Positions 25,619 through 38,222 of a stretch of 64,000 nucleotides of DNA are shown here, in pieces (the stretch's first letter is position 1; the number at the start of each line of letters is the position of its first letter). Under the pieces are notes generated by a model that saw only the letters and a list, made by a program, of their open reading frames with translations, searched no databases and was not told the DNA's origin. A program made the translations under genes and the position numbers. The DNA is from Myoxocephalus aenaeus (Eukaryota; Chordata; Actinopteri; Perciformes; Cottidae), in contig JBAMJR010000154.1 in the NCBI GenBank assembly GCA_038501785.1, positions 1,791,001-1,855,000 on the forward strand, written 5' to 3'.

Positions 25619-27858
25619 ACTTGTTGACTTGTTACTTATTAATATCACCGTTTGGATCATGGTGTGAAAATGTTTGTGCAAAAGGAGTAAGACAAATGTG
25701 AACACCAATGAGTCTTTCCAGCACATTTAAAATGATGTCATTAAAAATGAACGCATGCATTAATGAAGTACTGCATGAATTAATTAACTATGTGTATCAT
25801 ACTGTACAAAGTGATATTCAAAGCAACAACTCGTTAACATTATGTCAATTCAGAGGCGACACATTTACATTACTTAATTGGGTACAGTTTTTGCTATTTA
25901 TATGCGAGTTGGTTTTCTACGCTTAAAACAAACATGCAAATAAACGCAGAAGCAGCATTTAAATATATTTGCCCTGAAGGCATGCACGCTGTGCTCAATG
26001 ACATCTCTCGGTTAAAAATGAAAACTGCACTCTCAATAATGCTTATGTGTTGTGCTCGCTGATGTTTCCCCACCAACAGTTCTCAGCCAAGTGGAACCAT
26101 CTCCCTTAGCATTTGGTGGAGGTGGAAGACAAGCTCTTAATCGGCTGTGTTATTGAATTATTGAATTAAAAGCTTAAGTACTCAGGGTGAGCATGTCAAT
26201 TTTTCACAACTGAATGGTACACTGCTCATTCCATTTTCATCTGAATAGATCATTTGTGTATGTAAAATGTAGAAGAATGGAGGTATTACACAGATCAGTT
26301 TCATTGTCTGTAATTCCCTTTCACTGTGACTGTAATCATTCTGAGAGACAAGTCATATTCATTCAACACTGCATGCTAGTCCTTAATCTGCATTCAGGCC
26401 CCCTCAACAGCATAGCACTTGCATCTGTACATCTGTATCTGTTAATTAAGAAAGGGTTTGGTTCAAAGCAAATGTTGCATAATTATGGTTGAAGTGGAAG
26501 TTTAACCTGTTTTACTTCCTTGATGTAAAACAGTGATTTAGTGTGAAAAAATTGGAGGAGTAAGTGTTGCAGCAAACGGTTCAGCCCTTTTCTACTTGAC
26601 ATTCTGCTCACCTGTCTTCATCCCCCGTGCTCTGATACCCTGGGACTGATACAGATAAAATGATGTGATGTTTCTGTCTGTATTTCAATGGGATGAGTTG
26701 CTGTGACCCACGCAATCTCCCTCTCAAAGTGTATTTCAACTTATGCAGATGAGCTCATCAGAGCTGCCTGCTGAGATGAGACATCTAGGTCTGGAATTGT
26801 GTCAATACCAGCACCAAAACAAATGCAAATGAAAATCCAAATTAATGTGTTTTCCCTGAGGAGAAACGGAGTCGTACTTATAGTCAGCTCTCAGTAGATG
26901 ACAGGATTCTGTTATCCAGAGCTCATGAAAAACAAGACATTCTCAAACCGCTCACCGAGCCTGGGTACAAAAGTCAGTGTCTCCAGATAGAGAGACTAAA
27001 CTAAACTCAGTAAAAAGAAACAGGATGATTATTTTGCAGATGGAAAACAGAAAACACTTCTACATTTCCAGGATTCCTAAGTTTAGTGATCTATCCCGGT
27101 AAACATATATCCATGTTTATATTGAATCTTTCTATATATACAATGTTGAGCAGATGTAGTAGATATGTGCAGGGTTTTCTAAACCATAAAAATCTATTCA
27201 CAGCAATATTTATATCCCTGTCTTCTGCTTAAAAGAACCGAAGCAGCCAAGTTAAAAAACAAACAGGCAATGGTGAGCAATGAGCATATGGATGGATTGC
27301 AGCGGTTTAGGCTGTCTGAATATGTCGGTGGAATGTGGCCCTTGGTTGAATACTAAATAGTGCACAATACATACAGTATAAACAACATATTTGCATATGG
27401 CTCTTTTAAATCTAATGAAAAATGATGAACATGTGGAAATGACTATAGTGAAGATGCTGTATTTGTATTTGTTGCATAATTCTCTTTTTTTATTTGCTTG
27501 TGATAACCTTTAATTTGTTCGGTCCTTTGCTGCTGAGATGACCCACTTTCCCTTACAGGGATCATTAAAATTTCCTTTTATTCATCAAAGAATTTATCGC
27601 TAAAAGTCAGCTGCAGCTGAATGTTAACTTTTTGATTTTTTTTTTGTTAGATCATGTCTCGTCATTTGTCAGACACATTCATAAATAAACCTATAATCAC
27701 AAGTAGACATTAACTGACAGCAACTCTGATGTCTTTGCATTTGAAAGTACAAAAGTGTGAGTAGGATTTCCATCTCCACCTTATGATGCATAATAAAAGC
27801 ATTGAGCAGAGGAAGTCAACTCGTGTTTTGTTGGGTGCACTAATACACAGTGCCTGAT

Positions 27859-27864
27859 TTTATT
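27859..27864 (-). promoter_or_regulatory. pcdh17: Candidate poly(A) signal of pcdh17
   Basis: AATAAA on the minus strand about 910 bp past the pcdh17 stop. A closer variant ATTAAA lies at 28116-28121. The stretch from 28000 to 28773 has no repeats and is compatible with a 3' UTR. Confidence 0.35.
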
Positions 27865-28773
27865 TGCGTTTTGAATATAAATAGCTGTGCAAAATGTTGA
27901 TTGTGAGTTTTTTTTTAAGTTCCTCTAACTAAGATCTAGTCTACTGCTAGATAATATGTGCTGGTATACTGTATAGCTGAAGATGGCATATTTGCAGACA
28001 TAGGTATTAAGCACCTCGAAGACATAAATGCACTTCTCTCACAGAAAAACATGACAGCTCTGAAAGTTGTCACCAGTTAAAATAAATTGCCTTCCATGCA
28101 CACAGTGTATACAAATTTAATAAAATACACAACAAGTACAGTAGCCCACATTCACGTGTAAGCTCAGCTTATTTTCACATAAACTGCAGAGGACGACAAT
28201 AAAATTACAAATACATTCTTAAAAAACTGTTTTATAGGAACCTCAAATGGTTTTATGAAAAGGGACATTCCCTGTTGCACCACCATTAACAGTTCATAAG
28301 ACACTTCACTTTTGTATTTAACGTCACTGATATGTATTTCAGTTGCCTGTGATATTCAAAGAGATGTTCCTTATACACTAAATGGAGACAGGAAGCTTCA
28401 CTGTACAAAAGCAGACAGGACTCAATAGCTTAACAGTAGCAATTTGTTTCACAGCCTCACAAAATTGGAGCTTGAAATGGGTAAAATACAGACATCTAAA
28501 TTGACAGGTACAGTACACCATGAAAACACTTGAAGTCAGGTAAGCACTGATTTTCTCCCCAAACCTTCACAGCAGTCAAGGACACATATTTCACCGAAAC
28601 ACAACAAGTCACAAACTAAAAAAACAAACAAACAGACAAAGCAGATGGTTTTTGGTTATACAATGCGTGTCTGGACACCTTTGCGGGTCAAAATAAATCA
28701 CCTCTTGGCCATTAACCTGTAACATTATCATCACACTCCTGGCAAGCGAGAGCGAGTGGGATCACCTGACCTG

Positions 28774-29351
28774 TCAGTTACCAGAGTCCCGTGGGTCGAG
28801 AGCACAATCGGACCCCCCACACTCCTGGCTGATGACGGAGCTGTGAATGAGGCTGCTTGACAGGGACTTGGGCCTGAGCTCGCGGGTCAGGTAGGAGGGC
28901 TCCTCCAATCCGGTGTGCAGTGGGGAGCACTGGCCATCTGGAGGGCCATAGGCACTGCTGTCTGAACCGCCCTCCCTCTCTTCTTTGGACTCTTGGTTGG
29001 CCAAGTCCAGGGGCATACTACTCTTGGTGGGACTACTGGACACAGATGGACTCTCCTGTAGCGGTGGGCTTAGTGCACGCTGCGATTTTAAGTAAGGTTT
29101 GACATTGGCCACAAGGATTGTACTGTCCCGCTGCTCCTTTCCAAACGTGCTGAGGGTTTTTCTGCTGCTGCAGCTGATGGTGCCATAAATCTCTGTCTCT
29201 ACCATGGCATTCATTCCCACAGGGATGAAAAGGTTGGTGCGATTATCGGCGCTGTCTGCTTGGCTTCCTACCCGTAACTTTGGCATCCAGCATCTGTCAG
29301 AATGTCCCAGTGCACGACATTCATCGGTGCAGTGGACTGATTTGTCTTGCT
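28774..29351 (-). CDS. pcdh17: Protocadherin-17, coding exon 4 (cytoplasmic tail and stop)
   Basis: This exon encodes tail residues from the split Glu900 to 1091. The acceptor is TTTTTGCAG, with AG at 29352-29353, and the exon starts in phase 1 to match exon 3. It carries the conserved delta-2 motif CTDECRALGHSDRCW (907-921). LSTFGK (966-971) fits the WAVE-complex-binding (WIRS) pattern, hydrophobic-x-Ser/Thr-Phe. It also has ANVKPYLKSQRALSP, close to the human PCDH17 sequence. After SSSPTK it diverges and stops about 70 residues earlier in total than the human protein (about 1,159 aa); the human ending with EIDKLLQDC is absent. The stop lies just inside a potential donor, CTCTG/GTAACT, so a further exon is conceivable, but I found none in the next 770 bp. 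Confidence 0.9.
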
Positions 29352-31542
29352 CTGCAAAAACAGTTAAACATTTGTTATTGGACCCTGCTGGGGTAAGAAT
29401 AAACAACCGACAAGAAAATGTAGATGACAGTTTGAAGGATGAGCAACAATAATGAAACACTTGAACAAACCCAAAATCCAATCCTATTCTTAAAATCCTA
29501 CCAACAATATCTTTCTTGAAGTTATTTAGTATGCATCACTAGAAGTATGTTGAATGCAATGAGAACCAGAGACCTGTAACATTAATGGGAGAGTTTACAT
29601 TTAGCAGTATTATTTAGCTCTTTTATTCTATCACTCACAATACAACCTTAAAAAGGAAAGTCATATATGTCATGCTGGTCATTGTAAATGTGTGATTCAA
29701 TCTATCCATGAAACCTTTTCCCTCTGTTATTCTCAACAACCTGTGTGGGCGTTTCCTGGAAAATATCATCTGGTGCAGAGGAAGTGATTTGTTGTTAATT
29801 TACATTTCCAGCAGCAGTTTGTGTTAAATACACAAAGACAACTGTGAAATTTGCATGAGCAGTGATATTCACCATTTCTGGTCAGAAAGTGGTGAGAAAC
29901 TCTGTAGTTAGAATGTTGCTCGTTAGAATATTGTTAGAACTCATTTTCATTTTTGTATTTTTCATGAATTGCAGATGAAAATGTATAAGTGTTCATTTTG
30001 GATATTTAGAAATTGGGTGAAAATCAGATCAATATCTAAATTGGATCTTGGAAATTCCATTCGTAGGACAAACACTTCTTCGTTTGACCTTTAGTAATTA
30101 TTCTAATTACTTTGAGGGACTCTGGTGCATATTTTAGTAGCTCATTTGTGTGCAATGCCCATTTTTCATTTCACTTCCTATTAATGGACCTAAACTGTGA
30201 CCTGTCCTTGCCAAAAGAGGACCTTATTTACTATAAACTGCTTTGTATTCTTCTTGCAGGAAGACACACAAAATACTTTTAGATGTGTGGAAACATAAAA
30301 ACATGGAATTCATTTAAACCAAGTGTTCTTTTGAACATATCTGGATAAGCTTTGGTGAAAATTGGCCAAAAATCTAAAATAGTTAGCATTTAATAATGTA
30401 GCCCATCATTGTAAGTATTAACTCGGTGTCACTGGAGTGACACTCGTAGTATAATTTCAAATCGAGGGGTCGCTTGATGCAAAGAAACATGAAACCTTTT
30501 CTTCTTGACAACTTTGTATTGATTGCAGTGGTTCCCTGATTATTCTATGCCTTTAGTAGACTTCAGCAGCAGTAGTTGATGCTGAAGGCCAAGCCAAATG
30601 CCACAGGACCGAGCAACATGGACTGATTGTTTTTTAGTGTCAGCGGTAAAAAGTGGAGCAACGAGTAAGGCTCTATCTTCAGTCTTTTACATTTCACACC
30701 ACATCTATCCCTGGTAGACATGAAATACGGAGTGTGACACATAGAATGAGCCAATTTTCACGGTGTTATGATAAAGAAGGTGTTTTCTTCACTCATTAAA
30801 ATGTATTTGCCTATGATGCATCAAGGTATTTTGCATGTAGGCATGAAACAACATGTCAAATGTGTTTTTGTAAATTGATAGTAAATGGCAGTTTACCTTC
30901 ATTTGTTATACATGGAAGCAAAATTTCATTAGAAAAAGTATGAATTTAACAAAAAATCATAATGAATCTGTTTTATTTGCTATGATTTTCATGACATCTT
31001 TGAAAAATAACGTGGAAAAAATTATACCTGAATTGGTCTGGATTTGGTTATTTATTTACGTACATTGTGTTTTTTTGTAAAACTACAACAATAATAAATT
31101 AATGAATGAGTCAATAAAACACGGCATACACCATATCTGCAACTTCACTCACTCTCTCGCCCCAGGAACTAAGTGTTCTTGGTAAAATCTTATGGCAAAA
31201 AATATGAAAAGTTCTCAGTCACACAACACTTCCGTCCTGTCTCTCTTTTAAATACATCTCCAATAATTCCAGCAAAAATATCAAACCCTTGTTTTATTTT
31301 AGTTTTTTTTTATCACGGAAATCACAACATGGCTTGATGCCCCACTGATCAGCTCGCGTTGCTTTGGTCTATAAATAAGGTTTCTCTATCTTGCTGTGAA
31401 TGAAACAATTAATCTCCTTTCTAAACGTAACCCTGACGAGGACGAGAATATCAGTCTGGAATAAGGGAAAGCTCCACATGACCGGGTTCTTCCTAGAAGA
31501 GGTGGGGAGCTCCTCTTGTTCAATAGCATAAGTACCTTCCTC

Positions 31543-31543
31543 G

Positions 31544-31576
<33 letters not shown>

Positions 31577-31613
31577 ACACGCACACACATGCACGCACAC
31601 GCACGCACACGCC
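31543..31613. repeat. Imperfect CA/CG dinucleotide repeat
   Basis: A CACACA tract interspersed with GCACGC units, inside pcdh17 intron 3. Confidence 0.9.
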
Positions 31614-34600
31614 TCGGCCAGTTTGCTGGAAGAAGTTCTAACAACAACAAGAAAAAAAAGATACCGACTCTCCTCCACAACCCCCAAGAGATGTGAAAAC
31701 CAGCACCATGTGCCACATATTCAAGGCAAGCTCATTTGCAAAGTGCCGCCACTATCACATACTACTGCTGTAGCCCATGCACACACACAGACACTTGCAA
31801 CCATAGGACGAAATGGAACAGTGAATTCAATGACTGGAAGGAGATTTAACAAGCTAAATGGGGCTGTTAATTGTACACCATAACTGTTTTAGAGATTTAA
31901 TGAAGGAATGCTTACGTTAAGAACATGAAAGGAAAATGCATTTCTTCATTTTCTGCCAATAAATATGTATTGCATATGTCCTTTATGGGCTACAATCATT
32001 TCTTTATGACAAAATATATATTTTGATGTGCATATTAAAGTTTTTTGCAATTGCGAAAACATAATTTATGAAACTAGGGCCCTTTTTGTCGAAACACTAC
32101 ACTCAAAAAAAGCAAACATACTGTATATACACAAACAATACAAACACTATATTCCAAACTATATAAATTATTCTAAAAATGTTGATTTTGCATCACGGTT
32201 TTACACACAAACACCTAACAAATAGCTCTTTCCAAATGCAAACTAGACATTGATGTGTGAAGTATAAACAACTATTATCTAGAGTCTTTGGCATTTTCAT
32301 TTGAAGCATGCTATACATATACACTATAAACACAAATGCAATGGGGAAACAAACAACTTCGTTTATTGCCAGTAATCATATACTAATAATAATATCAGAC
32401 ACATTTACTTGTGGGAAACGACATTGTCTTTCATGCACTAGTCAATTTTGAGATGTTGAGCTATTTTGTTTCCGTAACATGTCTTTTTTCAGACTAATGG
32501 AAAAAAAAAACATCCAAAACACACATTCAGATGTGTATTTTACAACACATATGTCTGTATATTTCTCCGAAATTGACCAGAGTTAGCATTAGATAATGTC
32601 TCATATACTTAACTTAAAATGTCAGAAGAATCTTAATAAAACAGGTAATTGTCTTAATGTAAGTAATCAACTGGGAAAATGTTGTGTTGTTAATTATTTT
32701 TACCCAATTCACTGATATAGTGTCTCCAGTAACTGAAGATGACATGAACATTACTGCATTGTACTGTAAACGAAATGCACTATATTGCAATTACTTTCCC
32801 TAACTTTCTTTCCAAAATTGGCCTCCATTGTTATGTACACCAATAATCGATCCTGAATTGATTGTGTTCGAGTTCTGATTACGTGATCTAATTGGTTACA
32901 GGTGTTTTCACAGCTGCATTCTGGGTGAAGGAGATTGATAATTGAGTGTAGTCTTTCAATGTCAGTGTTTAGCAAACAACACACACAGGGTTTTAGTTTT
33001 GAATTATGTGTCTAACCCTGTGTAATTATGTGGATAATTACACTTTTTATGTGGAATTTTAAACTTTGTGTAAAGCAGACAATGTGCTGATGGTTTAGCA
33101 TAGCAGGTCAATGTATACATATGCTAGTTGTTTCAATACTTTTGCCACAAGTAACTGTTTTTGTTTCTTGGTAATTACAAAAAAACTGTAAATTGTTTGA
33201 AGATACTTGCCGCCATTCTGTGTCATGTGATCTAATTCGAGGAGCTTCCTGTTTGCCTGAGAGAGACTTTGCATCAATACATTTTTGGGGATATCACAAA
33301 CTTACTGTGTTGAAAATGTCTCTCTTTCCTATGTATGGGTTAACGGGATATTGGGGATACTTTATGTATAGTCTTTTTCAGGGTGGCAGTCTGTTAATGT
33401 TGTTTGCATTTATTATTTAAAAGTGTTGTTATGCTGCCCTCTTAGCCAAGTCTCACTTGAAAAATAAAATTGTATTCTCAACAAGACTTTTTTCTGGTCA
33501 AAATATTGAGATTGGACTGAAATATATGTGAGAATGTCTCATGCAGTTTAAATTAAGTTATTTTAAAATGAAATTAGATCATAATAATGATCCTAAGTAG
33601 ATAGGCATGGTAAATATATTTTAATCCATAAAGTCTACAGTAGTGGAGCAGTAGTAGAGTCTATTAAGTTTGTACTAAGTCTGTGGGGAAACACACCACA
33701 CACATAACTACACTTTTGTACACGCAGTTTAGATTAGATAACATTTCTGAAACAAATAAATTTCCTCCTCCGTCATGTAACATATTATGTGAACTTGCAT
33801 TGTTAAATTCTTAGCATAGACCGTTCTCGTGATATTCCTGTCAGGACTAAAATAGAGAGAAAATAGACATTTGAGTTCAGAATGCCTTTTACATCAAAAG
33901 GGAGAACTAAATAATGGCTTTGATATGGCAAAGCCGCAACACAGATTCTGCATATTATAACTGCTACGCTTTGAAGCAACACGCCAGATTACAACTCTGT
34001 GCCCCATGCATTTGTGTTTCACCGTGTTTTTTTCCCCAACGCCGTAGAGAAAAGTATTTTTTAGGCCGAGGTACATGAGGACAGAACAATACGAATAAGT
34101 GAGGAGAAGCAGGGAGATGCTGAATTCATTTCCATGGTACCTATCACCACTGCAGCGGAGCTAGCAGATGACGCTGATGCAAGGGGATGTATGTGCTTAG
34201 AAGGTTAAGAAAAAAGAAGAAAAAAAAACACAGTAAGGTACTATTTTCATTGTGCTATTTGTCTCACTATAACCAGGAGCAATTCAAGGGTCATGTCTGC
34301 ATGTTTACATGTAATATATACAATAGATAAATATGTGTAATGCTTTGTTATGTCATAATCACACCTTTGTGATCACATTAGTTTGTGTAAACAGATAATA
34401 ATTATATTAAATCATTTGTAAATAAATACATGTATCACTGTTAGTAGCTTCATCATTTATATTATGTAAAAACTAAATGCAGACACAAGATAATGAGGAA
34501 TTGAGGGTGCTTTCATCTATTGTGCCTGACAATGGCTTTCTATTTCCATTTATCATTTCATCACTGAATTCAAGGTTTTAAATAATAGTTTTGAAATAAC

Positions 34601-35562
34601 AGAGTTATACAATGGCTTAGAGTCCACTCCATTTACATAGTCACATAACAGAACCATGACAAAGTGACAAAATAGCTGTGATCTTATGGGCAACTGTGAG
34701 CAAAACAATATACCATGTTCTCAAAAAACAAAGAACCTGCCTGCCCATTATAAATAGAATCAGAGAGAGCCTAGCAACATACCCACTGTGCATCTGGTTT
34801 CTGTGAGAGTGATAAATATTCAGAGTGCATGATAGTGGAAGCTGCACAGGTGCATATATTACCTGTATCAAAGCAGCCAGGAGACTAAAGGGATGGTAAA
34901 GGTAAAGACATAAAAGCAATACTACTTAACCCACAAGCTTTTGTGTTGGTGCATTTGGAACCAAAATTCTGTGGTGTCTCCATTTTGGATAAGAGCGCTA
35001 TCTTCTTGTCAGTATCTGCAAAACAGTGGCTTTGTAGTTCAATAAATGCACCTGTATGTGTTTGTGAGTGAGAGACGAAGGAGTGTGTGGGTTGGAGGGT
35101 GCTGTTTTTTGTGTGATCAGGTCTAAGGCATTATACGTAATGTAGATCTCCCATCTTGTACTCAGCAGACAGATACATCGTTTAATGTTCAACTGGCCAA
35201 CCCCCCATAAAAGAACAACTTTTCAACTAAACCATTAGTTTTATTTTAACTGCATTTCCCGCATGCGAACAGGAAAGGTATTAGGAAAACCTATCAATAT
35301 TAAAGCTATGCCCCACTTCTTTGCATTTCTCTTATCTAACGAATGCAGTTCTATAAATTAACTGACATTCCTGTCAAGCAAGCGTCAGCGCTGCACATGT
35401 AAATATTCAGTCTTGCATGTTCAAAACATCTCTTTCAATAACTGTATGTCTATATGATTGGCCTTAGAACTGGGGCTGAATCAGATTCAGAAATGTGCTG
35501 CAAAAAACTTTGATTAAATTTACACCTCCCACCGAGTCAAGTTTGGTCTGCCATAATTCCTC

Positions 35563-35688
<126 letters not shown>

Positions 35689-36692
35689 AAAGTGAGATAG
35701 ATATAAAGAGAGAGAGAAATTCACACATCCTTCTGGCAGCCGCAAGAGTGTTTCCATCTCTGCCCTCCTGAGCATGCCACAAACAAACAATTCATAGCAA
35801 TGTAAATGGTGTGGAAAGTACTGCATAGGGACCTGATGACCAGAGCCATTCTCTTGCAAGGCTCACACAAGGAAATGAGAAACACCACCACTTCAAGTTC
35901 CCCATTATCTTTTATCTCACCAGTGAGAGTGGCTTTCATTTTTTTCATGTTATATCCACAATAGCTAAATATATCCGTCCCTATCGGGTCAGCCAGGTTG
36001 CAACGGATTGACAATCATCTATGATCATACTCCTGGCAGAGCGGATCATTTCAGATTTGTGAAATAAAATTCAACATTTCTATTTTCAGTTGCAAAACAA
36101 AGCTCCTCTCAACAGTGTAACCAGCGCAAAACCGATAACTGAGGAAATCTTTCCAAGCAAAAGGTGGAAACACTGTCATGTTGCACCAGAAATACCTGTC
36201 ATTCGCACTGCAAGTGTCTATCATGCTTTCCTGTCGTGTTATTCAAGACATTCATGCGGCGAACCTGTGTTCAAATAATGACGTGATCAAAAGAGACACA
36301 GACGGAGGTACACTTTGCCATGCATATGAGCTCTTTTGATGTTAAAATCAGACACAAGATGTTTGAACATTCTACCTTCAGCCAATGGACTCTTTTATCC
36401 CTTTAAACTACCATCTACCTTCCACTCGGGTGCCTTCATGTCATCTATGCAACACACCTCAGGCTGTCTGCAATGTAAAGCGGTACAAACACTACCTGCA
36501 TCTAATAACAGTGTGGATTTACATCTTCTGTGTTAACTATTCGTCTGCTTTGTACCCGGAGGCTGGCGGACCTCCACTTAAACACCAGTGGGCTGCATTT
36601 TCTCAGTGCATAAAGTATACAAAAATGTGCAGTAGTTTTCAAGAGTAAGTTAGGCATCTTCAAGATGTTAGGAAGAGAGTGCATCCACTCAC

Positions 36693-36862
36693 CCTGCTCA
36701 AAAGGCTGGCCATTAACTGCTGCTTCTTTCATCTTGAGGGCCTCCCTAGCAGACGTGTCGCAGTGTGAGCCTTTATTAGTATCCTGGTCACTGTCAGCCT
36801 GGTCACTATCACCATGGCCACTGTCTCGGAGGCTTGCTCGTTCTGCATCCTTAAATGTTGAG
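36693..36862 (-). CDS. pcdh17: Protocadherin-17, coding exon 3
   Basis: This 170-nt exon encodes residues 843 (split Ser) to 900 (split Glu). The acceptor is CTGCTGCAG at 36863-36864 and the donor CAGG/GTGAGT at 36691-36692. It contains the acidic, serine-rich delta-2 motif RASLRDSGHGDSDQADSDQDT (about 851-871), nearly identical to human PCDH17, then REALKMK. The entry phase is 2 and the exit phase is 1, so it joins exons 2 and 4 without disturbing the frame. Confidence 0.92.
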
Positions 36863-37015
36863 CTGCAGCAGAATGGAAGGATTAAAAAAAAAGAAACATA
36901 AGTTGCCATTACCTCCAAGTGAGCGTTCCTATGTGATAGCCATAGTCAGCTGGCTTGATACGGAGATGAAGAAGCTGAATGCACTGGTCAGGCAGCTTTT
37001 GGAGGGAGCTCTTAC
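36863..37015 (-). other. pcdh17: pcdh17 intron 2 (153 bp)
   Basis: A short intron bounded by an AAAG/GTAAGA donor and a CTGCTGCAG acceptor. Confidence 0.88.
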
Positions 37016-37074
37016 CTTTGAACAAATGGCTGCCTGCTGCCAGCATAATTGGGCTCTGAGGGGAAATTTTCTGT
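37016..37074 (-). CDS. pcdh17: Protocadherin-17, coding exon 2 (59-nt microexon)
   Basis: This small exon was found by translating for the human tail segment between exon 1 and the acidic motif. It encodes TENFPSEPNYAGSRQPFVQ (824-842) plus two bases of Ser843. The human protein has TDNFPAEPNYMGSRQQFVQ there. The acceptor is TTTCTAG at 37075-37076 and the donor CAAAG/GTAAGA at 37014-37015. At 59 nt it is not a multiple of three, and leaving it out would shift the frame: exon 1 joined to exon 3 reads three residues and then TAA. Confidence 0.93.
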
Positions 37075-38222
37075 CTAGAAATGAGAGAAAAATAATATTT
37101 TGCATTTCCCAAGTTAAAACTGTCATGCATTTTTCAACAATAGCAAACATTGACATTACATTTAGACACCAAAACAGAATTTTTCTTGTTTTCAGACTCT
37201 TTTATCTTTATCGTATATCACCTGAAAAGATGTCAATAAAAGCCAGAGCGCACCTGTCAGTAATGATGGCATTATAAGAACAAATCTCCATTGTGACCAT
37301 ATGTGCCGCCTTGGCAAGGCACAAGAGAAAAGCATTAGCCACTGTCATCGGCGTCCTTTTTCCCTATCTTGAAAATAACGTGTTTGTGTTGATCACACCC
37401 ACATACCCTAGTGACTGGTGGCAGTGCCAGGCCTTGTCATCTGTGTTATCATCTCCAAATGAGACTGTCTGTGAGACTGTCCTAGATATTTACATCGTTT
37501 ACAACAGATAATTCTGCTGTGCTAAACACCACTACAAGCCCATGCTGTCAAATTAGCATGTTAGCCGTCTCATGCGTACAGCCCTGCCATCTCTACAAGG
37601 CAAGGCTGGACCCTATTAATGGCCTTATCGTGCCAACTTTGGATGCGGATGGGTGGAACTGGCCCATATTTGTGGTGAGCAAAAAATGTGATTGTAAGGT
37701 TATGCTGTGTGCATCTAGCTGTCTGGTGCACATTGGTTCAGTAATGTGATCGGACAAGCTGCTCAAACACCTGTCCAATCCTACATTTCAGGCAGGGTTT
37801 TGTTTTCACTCTATAGCAGCGGATCTGGCAGGGTCACAGCAGCCTTGTTCAAGACTCACGCTGTTTGGATGTCTAACTGAGAGGACTTTCTGATTATGCG
37901 GCCACCTGTACCACTTTGCAAGAGGGGACTTGGAGCAATTTCTAAAATGATTCAGAATCCTCAAATGCAGAAAGAAGAAAGTATCTCAAGTAAAATGTTA
38001 TTGAGAACACAAGAAAACCTTCAAACACTAAGTTTTCATATGATTCAGAGAATATTTCATGGTGTCATAACGGGGAAAGAAAAAGTGGTAATAACGATGT
38101 CTGCTCACAGTGACAGAGTTTCTCTTTTTAGTCGATTACTTTTCTTTTGTCAGATTTGTATGGCAAAGCAGATAAGCGAGAATAAAGAGCAGATAAAGAA
38201 TACAGTGCAGCATCCTCCTTAC
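37075..38222 (-). other. pcdh17: pcdh17 intron 1 (1,148 bp)
   Basis: Bounded by a CAG/GTAAGG donor at 38221-38222 and a TTTCTAG acceptor. Reading through the donor adds 28 residues and then stops at 38136, so retention of this intron would give a short-tailed receptor. Confidence 0.85.

Larger units (their letters stand above)
22256..27858. other. Intergenic region between the hAT-like element and pcdh17
   Basis: I see no supportable gene in about 5.6 kb. Contents noted separately are one short interspersed repeat copy (24405-24765), two palindromes (24858-24893 and 25588-25618), a short TA microsatellite (25381-25404) and an octamer-containing stretch (26700-26900). The right end probably approaches the pcdh17 3' UTR. 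Confidence 0.6.

Noticed and set aside
29352..29481. Upstream part of the open frame that contains pcdh17 exon 4
   Set aside because: It precedes a clear TTTTTGCAG acceptor and does not resemble PCDH17; it is intron.
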